Translations under genes and position numbers: made by a program
Part shown: positions 33,301 through 42,300 of the stretch, one piece after another
How the letters are laid out: the number at the start of each line of letters is the position of its first letter
Position numbering within the stretch: the first letter of the stretch is position 1
The notes under the pieces: model-generated
Databases searched by the model: none
What the model was told of the DNA's origin: nothing
Seen by the model: the letters and a program-made list of their open reading frames with translations, nothing else
DNA from: Bathymodiolus thermophilus thioautotrophic gill symbiont
GTDB lineage: Bacteria > Pseudomonadota > Gammaproteobacteria > PS1 > Pseudothioglobaceae
Assembly: GCF_003711265.1 (NCBI RefSeq)
Contig: NZ_CP024634.1
Coordinates: 1,426,001-1,490,000, forward strand
Direction: 5' to 3'
DNA: 64,000 bases

Positions 33301-36300
33301 CACCCTCAAACGAGACCTAAACCCAACCGATACCACAATAGGGCGCACTAGCCTTGTAGCTTGCAACCTAGAAAGCAACAATCTCACCGATAATCCTGAC
33401 AGCCAATACGGCAAACAAGTCATCCAAAGACTCCATCAAGGTGGCATTAATGGTGATTTAAGCGTTAGAAGCAGTTATGTTGGCATTCAACCAGACGGCA
33501 CAAAAGTTACCTCAAATACAGGAGTGGACAATTGGAAACACAAAGACAGCGAAGCCAAAACCGTTTATAGTTATGACAAAAATGGCAAAGTAGAAAGTAA
33601 AGTGTATGACAACAACGGTGTGCTGGTTAAATACAACGGACAACATTTGGACGGCACAAGATACAAAAGCAATGTCATTGTCCAAAATAGCGACAACGCT
33701 ACTGTCGCTGAAGCCGCTAATGCCTTGTTTAACAAACACCCCAATACCAGTGTTATCGTCAAATTCGACCAAAACGGCAATCTTGTTACTCTAAAAGGCG
33801 AGGCCTACACCCCAACAGGTGATATTCGTGTTAATTTTGTTGATCACGGTGTTAATTTAACGCAAGAAGGTGCACAATCATTAGCAGACAAAGCCAGAAT
33901 ACTTCAACAAACTTACGGCAATAGCAACACCAAAATCAAACGCATGGCTTTGGTTGGATGCGACACCGATGGCGTTGACCAAGCCCTAACCCGAAACTTT
34001 GCCAACGCTGTTTATAATGATATGCCCGCCTTAAAACAGACAGAAATTACTGGCAGAACAGGACAAGTGCAAGTCAATGATAATGGCACCAAGACCATGA
34101 CAACAGGTGGCACTAAAACGATTTATAGTTGGGATAACGACGGAAGGGGAATCGCCCAAAAAACGGAGACGGTTAAAAGCTATAGCGATAGTTTAGAAAA
34201 TCCATTGGGCAAGTTTGATGACCAAATAAAAGAAATAGATGCGCTTCTCAAAATAACACCAATGAGCGAAAGCACTAAGAAAATTTTGACCGACACTCGC
34301 AATGCTTTTAGCGATATAAATTATATTTATCAAACAGCACCTGATTCACTACAACACATCATGGGTCTTATGGAAAAACATAAGCTGGAATTAAAAGCAT
34401 ATTTAGATGAACACAAAGATACTCAGGCTAAAGAAAGTTTAGAGGCATTTCGTGATTCTTTAAACGCTCAGTGCGCCGATTTGCAATTTGAAATAGAAAC
34501 CCGACTGAACGAAGAATTTTCAAAGATTTCTAAAGGAAAATCTGAGAATCGGACTTTAGAACTGATTGATTTTCATAAAAGATTACTGGATAAAGCAAGT
34601 GTGTATTTGGATTTTTACTCTGTGTGGCATGAACATGAAATTTTATATGAAATAAAAAAAACATTGGATGCCACACTAAACAAAGTTGAAGACATAGCAA
34701 ATAAAGCAAGTTCTTTGGATACTGACGAAAAAATCAAGGCTTTAGCAGAGGCTGATAAATACATAAATTATTTGTATGAATACTCAGAGTATTTTGCAGA
34801 AGCAGACCAAACTAGAATAAAAGAGTTTAAAACGAGAACCTTGCCACTCTTGGAATTAAGCACATGGAATAAGGTAAAAGTAGCGAATACTTATTATGTG
34901 CCACTCGTTGATAATTCTTTCAGAGTTATTGTGCAGCTATCAGATGACCTTACCCTCAATACAGCAAGTTTGGCAAGCAAACATTTTGGCAATTCCACAC
35001 TTGTTCAAATGGATAAATATGGCAATTACCGAGTTGTGTATGGACCTGAATTAGGAAGCATACCAGACGGCAAGAAAGTTAAGTTTGAGATTTTAGGCCA
35101 TGGCAGCGATGTCAAAAAGACGATGGGAAAAAGGACAGCTGCCGATATGGCAAAAAATATTCTTGATTTAAAGGAACATATTCCCAAGACTGTAGATGTT
35201 ACAGCGGTTTCTTTAAAAGGGTGTTGTGCGGGGGCTGATTACGGGAAAAATGTTTTAATTGAACTTCATAAAGAAAACTTCAAGCCCATCGTTAGCTCTA
35301 AACTTGGTTTAGTAGAAATACACCCATTTGGCAGAACATTTACTTCTAGAGTCTATCATTCTGAGGATAACAGAACTGCCTGGAAATACGATGAAAACGA
35401 TAAAATAGTCGCCGTACCTTATGCAGATGAAAAGCACCATATAGTTATTTCTGTTGATGAAGAGGATAATCCAAAAGTAATTAAAACACACAACAATAAA
35501 GATTGGAAGGAATTTAAAGGTAATCTAAGGGTGAAAGTTGAGGCTGGAGAAAACCTCTCAAGCACATTGGATACATTGGAAGAGTTCCAAGCTCAACTGA
35601 AAATTCAAGGTGCCAAAATGAGTCAAATTGATATAGAGACTGGAGAGCAGGATTGGCTTGGAGGGCGACCAAAGAACACACTGCAGACCTATGGGAGTCG
35701 GGTGAGAATAATGACTCAGTTTATTGGATCAAATATTACATTGCATATTGACTCTGGGCTTCATAGCGGCTCAACTGTTTTTAGTTACAAAGATGCATCT
35801 AATAGTGAAATAGTGATACATAGTCCAGAATATTTAGTTGGTTATTCAGATGTACAGCCCAGTAATGTCATTTCTTTTACCTATGATGAAACCAACATCC
35901 CTCGTCTTGCTGTACCAATAAAATTTAATCCTAATGTCGCACTACAGATTGCTATTCCTGATGAATTTTACACAAAAGAAATGGTGTTGTCGCAGCTACA
36001 ACAAGCAAAAAAAGAGGTTGCAGAAACATCCTCTGTTTTTAAAGCTATGGTCATAACGGGCCCACGATATTTAATGCCTGAGCAAGAGAGTAAAGATCTG
36101 CTTGACTATCTTTCTCAAAAACTTGGCGTTAGAATTGAAAGATCTCACAAAGATACCGATAGCTCTAAACTTAGGTTATTATTGTCAAAAAACCCTGGAG
36201 ACTCTGAAGCACAGGTGCATGGCCACCTAGCCCACCAAGACACCCCTTTGCACAACTGGGATGCCCTAAGCCAAGACCAAATCAACAAACTGGACACAGA

Positions 36301-39300
36301 ATCCCAAAAACCCAAACTCAGCTTAGCCAACCACGACCACCAAATCCTCATTCAAACCGAAGCTGATGACAATGTTAAAGACAACACCTCAAGACTCGCC
36401 TCTAAACACCCCACACAAACTACCATCGTGCAAATGCAAAAAGACGGCGCCTACAAAGTAGTTTACGGCACTAAACTTGAAAATATTACAGGCAGAGTCA
36501 AAATGGTGGTTGTAGGTTACGACAGAGAAGAAAACGGCGTCCAAACACTAGGTGGTAGAAATGAAAGTGAATTAAGCGACAACATACTCACCCTTAAACG
36601 AGACCTAACCCCCCCAGCCAATGCCAAAATAGGGCGCACCAGCCTTGTAGCTTGCAACCTAGAAAGCAACAATCTCACCGATAATCCTGACAGCCAATAC
36701 GGCAAACAAGTCATCCAAAGACTCCATCAAGGTGGCATTAATGGTGATTTAAGCGTTAGAAGTAGTTATGTTGGTATTCAACCAGACGGCACAAAAGTTA
36801 CCTCAAATACAGGGGTGGACAATTGGAAACACAAAGACAGCGAAGCCAAAACCGTTTATAGTTATGACAAAAATGGCAAAGTAGAAAGTAAAGTGTATGA
36901 CAACAACGGTGTGCTGGTTAAATACAACGGACAACATTTGGACGGCACAAGATACAAAAGCAATATCATTGTTCAAAATAGCGACAACGCTACCGTCGTT
37001 GAAGCCGCTAACGCCTTGTTTAACAAACGCCCTAATACCAGTGTTATCGTTAAATTCGACCAAAATGGCAATCTTGTTACCCTAAAAGGTGAGGCCTACA
37101 CCCCAACAGGTGGCACTCGTGTCAACTTTGTTGATCACGGCACCAACTTAAGCCAAGAGGGCGCACAATCATTAGCAGACAAAGCCAGAATACTTCAACA
37201 AACTTACGGCAATAGCGACACCAAAATCAAACGCATGGCTTTGGTCGGGTGCGACACCGATGGCGTTAACCAAAGCCTAACCCGACACTTTGCCCATACT
37301 GTTTATAATGACACGCCTGCCCTAAAACAGACAGAAATTACTGGCAGAACAGGACAAGTACAAGTGAATGCCGATGGCACTAAGACCATGACAACAGGTG
37401 GCACTAAAACAATTTATAGTTGGAACGGCAGCAGAGGTGGCATTACCCAAAGAACTGAAACAATTAAACGCTATAGCGATAGTTTAGAAAATCCATTGGG
37501 CAAGTTTGATGACCAAATAAAAGAAATAGATGCGCTTCTCAAAATAACACCAATGAGCGAAAGCACTAAGAAAATTTTGACCGACACTCGCAATACTTTT
37601 ATCGGTATAAATTATATTTATCAAACAACGCCTGATTTAGTAGAATACATCATGGGTCTTATGGAAAAACATGAGCTGGAATTAAAAGCATATTTGGATG
37701 AACACAAAGATACTCAGGTTAAAGAAAGTTTAGAGGCATTTCGTGATTCTTTAAACGCTCAGTACGCCGATTTGCAATTTGAAATAGAAACCCGACTGAA
37801 CGAAGAATTTTCAAATATTCTTAAAAAGAAATCTACGGATCAGGTTTTAAAACTTATTACCTTTTATGAAAAATTACTAAGCAAAACAAATCAACACTCT
37901 CAGTTAGCATGGCTGACACACCAATCTTTAGAAGAAATAAAAAGGGCGGGAAGTAACACACTAAGCAAAATGGAAAACTGGGCAAATGTAGTCAGTTTTT
38001 TGGATGATAAAGGAAAAACCATAGCCTTAACAGAGATTAATAAGAATATAAATAATTTGTATGAGCATTTAGAATATTTTAAAGAGGCAGACCAAGCCAA
38101 AATAAAAGAGTTTAAAACGAAAACCTTGATAAACTTGGGGTTAGGCAAATGGAGCAAGAAAGAAGTAGTAGATACATATCATGTGCCACTTGTTGATGAT
38201 AATGCTTTTAGAGTTATTGTGCAGCTATCAGATGACCTTGCTCTCGATACAGCAGGTTTGGCAGGCAAACATTTTGGCAATTCCACACTTATTCAAATGG
38301 ATGAATATGGCAATTACCGAGTTATATATGGACCTGAATTAGAAGGCATACCAGACGGTAAGAAAGTTAAGTTTGAACTTTTAGGTCATGGTGGTACTAA
38401 CGAAAAGACGATGGGAGGAAGGACAGCTGCCGATATGGCAAGAAGTATTCTTGATTTAAAGGAACACATTCCCAAGACTGTAGATGTTACAGCGGTTTCT
38501 TTAAAAGGGTGTTCTGCGGGGGCTGATTACGGAAAAGATGTTTTAATTGAACTTAATAAAGAAAATTTCAAGCCCGTGGTTAGTTCTAAACTTGGTACAA
38601 CAGAAGTATATGTTGGTAGAGCATTTACTTCTAGAGGTTATCACTCTGAGGATAAGAGGGCTGCCTGGAAATACGATGAAAACGATAAAATAGTCGCCGT
38701 ACCTTATTCAGATGAAAAGCACCATATAGTTATTTCTGTTGATGAAGGGGGTAATCCAAAAGTAATTAAAACACACGACAATAAAGATTGGAGAAAATTT
38801 AAAGGTGAGTTAAGGGTGAAGGTTGTAGCTGGAGAACGCTCCAATACATTGAATGCGCTAATAGATTTCCAGGCTCAGCTGAAAACTCAGGGTGCCAAAA
38901 TGAGTCAAATTGATATAGAGACGGGAGAGCAGGATTGGCTTAAAGGGCGGCCGAACAATACACTGCGCTCCTATGGGAGGCAGACAAGGTCAATGGGTGA
39001 GTTCATTGAGTCAAATATTACATTACATATTGGCTCTGGACCTTATGACGGCACAACTGTTTTTAGTTACAAAAATGCACCTGGTCGAGAAATAGTGGTA
39101 AATAGCCCAGAATATCTCGTTAGTTATTCAGATGCATGGAGTAGCAAACTCATTTCTTTTGACTGTGATAGAGACAACATCCCTTTTTTTGCTGTACCAA
39201 CAAAATGTAATCCCGATATTACACTAAATGTTATTATTTCTGCTGAAGGCTTCGCAAAAGAAATGGTGTTGTCGCAGCTACAAAAAGCAAAAAAAGAGAT

Positions 39301-42300
39301 TGGCGATTCCTCTGTTCTTAAAATTAGAGTCTCAACAGGACTACAATATCTAATGCCTGAGCAAGAGAGCAAAGATCTGATGAACTACCTTTCTCAAGAA
39401 CTTGGCGTTAGAATTGAAAGAGCTCACATGGCCGCCAGTGGCTCTAAATTCAAGTTATTATTATCAAAAAACCCCGGAGACCCCGAAATAAAGGTACATG
39501 ACCACCTAGCCGAAACCACTCCTCACCAAGACACCCCCCTCCACAACTGGGCTGACTTAAGCCAAGAGCAAATCAACAAACTAACCACAGAAGCCCAAAA
39601 ACCCCAACCCAGCCTAGCCAACCACGACCACCAAGTCCTCATTCAAACCGAAGCCGATGGCAATGTTAGAGACAGTACCTTTAGACTTGCCTCTAAACAC
39701 CCCGCACAAACCACCATTGTGCAAATGCAAAAAGACGGCACTCATCAAGTGGTTTACGGCCTTGATCTTGAGGATATTACCGGCAAAGTCAAAATGGTGG
39801 CTGTGGGTTATGGCAGAGAGAAGGACGGCGCACAAACCATGGGTGGCAGAACTGCCGATGAATTAAGTGCAAATATTACCGAACTCAATCGAGCCTTGGC
39901 AGGCAATGCAGACATACAACGCATTAGCATCGTTGGTTGTAATATGGAATCAGACAATCCTACTGACAATAACGACAGTCAATACGGCAGAAGAATGGTC
40001 GAAAAACTCAGTCAATCAAACATCAAAGCCCCTGTTGCTGTTAGAAGCAGTTATGTTGCTGTTGATGAAAACGGCAGAAAACTAACTTCAAACACAGGTG
40101 CAGGCAATTGGATGCACAAAGACAGTGCTGCCAAAACCGTTTACAGTCTTGGCGCAACTGGCGCTGTGGTTAGCAGAGTGTATAACGACGAAGGCACTTT
40201 GATTAAATACAATGGCAGACGCTTAAACGAAGACTTGGATAATGACAAAAACACACAAGGTGCAGAAAATCAAGAAACAAGCGACAAGCACGCTCAAGGA
40301 CAAGGGCAAGGGCAAGGGCAATCAGAATCGGAAACAGAAACAACCAAACAAAAACTAGACGATATCGACAAACGCCAAACTGATTTTGCCAATTCCGTTA
40401 ACCAAAACAAACTCAGAAGATTACCCAATGGCAACGCCCCTGCCAATAACGACAATGAAAACACCAAAACAGGCGGTATGTCCGCCCCCGCTCTCAATGT
40501 GCAAATCGATATCGGCGGTGGCGACCACGCCTCTCTCTTCGGTGGCTCTACCAATGTAGATGTCAAAGTCGGCAACGGCGCACACCACACACTGATGTAC
40601 GGCAGCAACAATGTTTTAGTCAGCATCGGCGATATAGGCGACAGCAGTCGTTTTGTTGAAATAGGGGGCTATCGTGCATTAGAAGGTGTGCAAATCTTAA
40701 TAGGCACTAAAAATGTCGTGGTTAACCACGGCGTTAGAAACGACCTAATCATTGCCACCGACCCTTCTTTCCCCATGATTCCATTTGTCAATCCTTTTGA
40801 CGGCTCTGCCAATATCTTAGGCTCTTTACAAGGTATGGCAGACATAAGCAACTCTGGACAAAACGCCTTATGGAGTTGGAAGAAAACCAAGAAGTTTGCC
40901 ACCAGCATGAGTTCCTTAGACAGAACCAGCGACACCAACTATGAGAAAATCTTAATCAGTGGCGGTCAAAACGCAGTCTCTGACCGAGGGTTAAAATACG
41001 ACATAGAAATGGCACTCAACAAACAAGCCAATAACTTTATGCAGCGTGAAAGCAAACGCCAACAAGCAAAGCAAAACTTCAAAGAACACATCAGCAACTT
41101 TAGTTTAAACCTCACAATCGGCGGACAAGGCTCCGACATCCTCATCGGCAACGGCAATTTTAGTTTTATGTTCGGCGATACCTTCTCCTCTGTTTTAGAC
41201 ACCACCGTCGCCTCCTTATTCGGCATTATGCAACAAGGCTACACCTTAGACGGCCAACCCAAAACCACCTTTACTTACACCCCCAGCAATGTCAAAACCA
41301 AACTGATTAACGGCATTCTCAACGGAATGGCATCCCAAGCAAAAGACATCACCTTCGGCGACATACTGGGTTACAAATACACCAACTTCGGTCACATCTA
41401 CAAAGCCGTAGCCAACACCCCCGATTTATCCCTATCAAATTTATTAAAAGAACTCCTGGGCACCGTATCCGACACCTTTAGCAACTCCATTACCGCCTTA
41501 TCTGAACCAGAACGCATTGTTAAGGCATTAGTCGCTGGAGGAGAATCGTTCAAAGACATGGGTGAAAACACTTTAGATGCATTAGGCATTAAAGACAAAG
41601 ATAAGGACGACGATGACAATGATGACAATAACGACGACGATAATAACAATGATAACGATGAAAACAACAAAGATGAAAACAACAACACAAACACAGGAGA
41701 CAACGACAGCGAATCCAAAAAGAACAAAAGCAACAAAGCCTTCGGCTTCAGCGGCCTCAAACTCCCCTCATTGTTTAATATGTTCACACCCAATCTAATC
41801 AAAACCCTAAGCAGTTTGCCAGAACTGGCAGAAACCCTATCCAGCAGCATCTCCACAGACTCTGCCAACATAAAAGACAAAGCACTTGAACTTTTCTCCG
41901 ACATTGGCTTTATGTCCAATGACGGCGATTTGTTCTTCAACATAGGTGCCCAAAACTTCGCATGGGGTGGCGATGGCAAAGACCTATTTGCACTCATGGG
42001 TACCAACAACAATGTCTGGGGTGGCAAAGGCGATGATGTCGCCTATGTCATTGGCGAAGGCAACACCATCAGCGGCAACCAAGGCGATGACAGCGCCGTG
42101 TATGTCGGACAAAACCACATGTTTATTGGTGGTGAAGGCGATGACATTGGCGTTGCCTCAGGTCGCTACAACACTTTGTTTGGCGGTACCGGCAGAGACC
42201 AACTTTGGGCATTTGGAGAGGGCGCCTATATCACCGGCAACGAAGGCGATGACTATCTAGTGTCCACTGGCAATTATGGCAAAATTCACGGTCACACTGG

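Larger units (their letters stand above)
27073..39502 (+). other. Payload of gene 2: A-H-B-D then three C-A-H-B-D units
   Basis: Eleven C80-like copies. Putative catalytic codons (His; Cys): A1 27260; 27374. B1 28517; 28640. C1 Tyr 29942; 30074. A2 30557; 30671. B2 31808; 31931. C2 Tyr 33230; 33362. A3 33845; 33959. B3 35099; 35222. C3 Tyr 36518; 36653. A4 37136; 37250. B4 38387; 38510. All A and B copies keep both residues, while all C copies have Tyr for His. Helical segments H (about 27610-28300, 30905-31560, 34195-34860, 37485-38130) are charged and may be coiled. Segments D (about 28840-29635, 32110-32923, 35410-36223, 38700-39502) match nothing I know. There is no recognisable toxin effector besides these. 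Confidence 0.75.

Noticed and set aside
27073..39502. Known MARTX effectors (actin cross-linking, Rho-inactivating, alpha/beta hydrolase, MCF) and YD-repeat toxins
   Set aside because: I looked for their typical motifs in all three payloads and did not recognise any. Distant forms cannot be excluded without profile searches.
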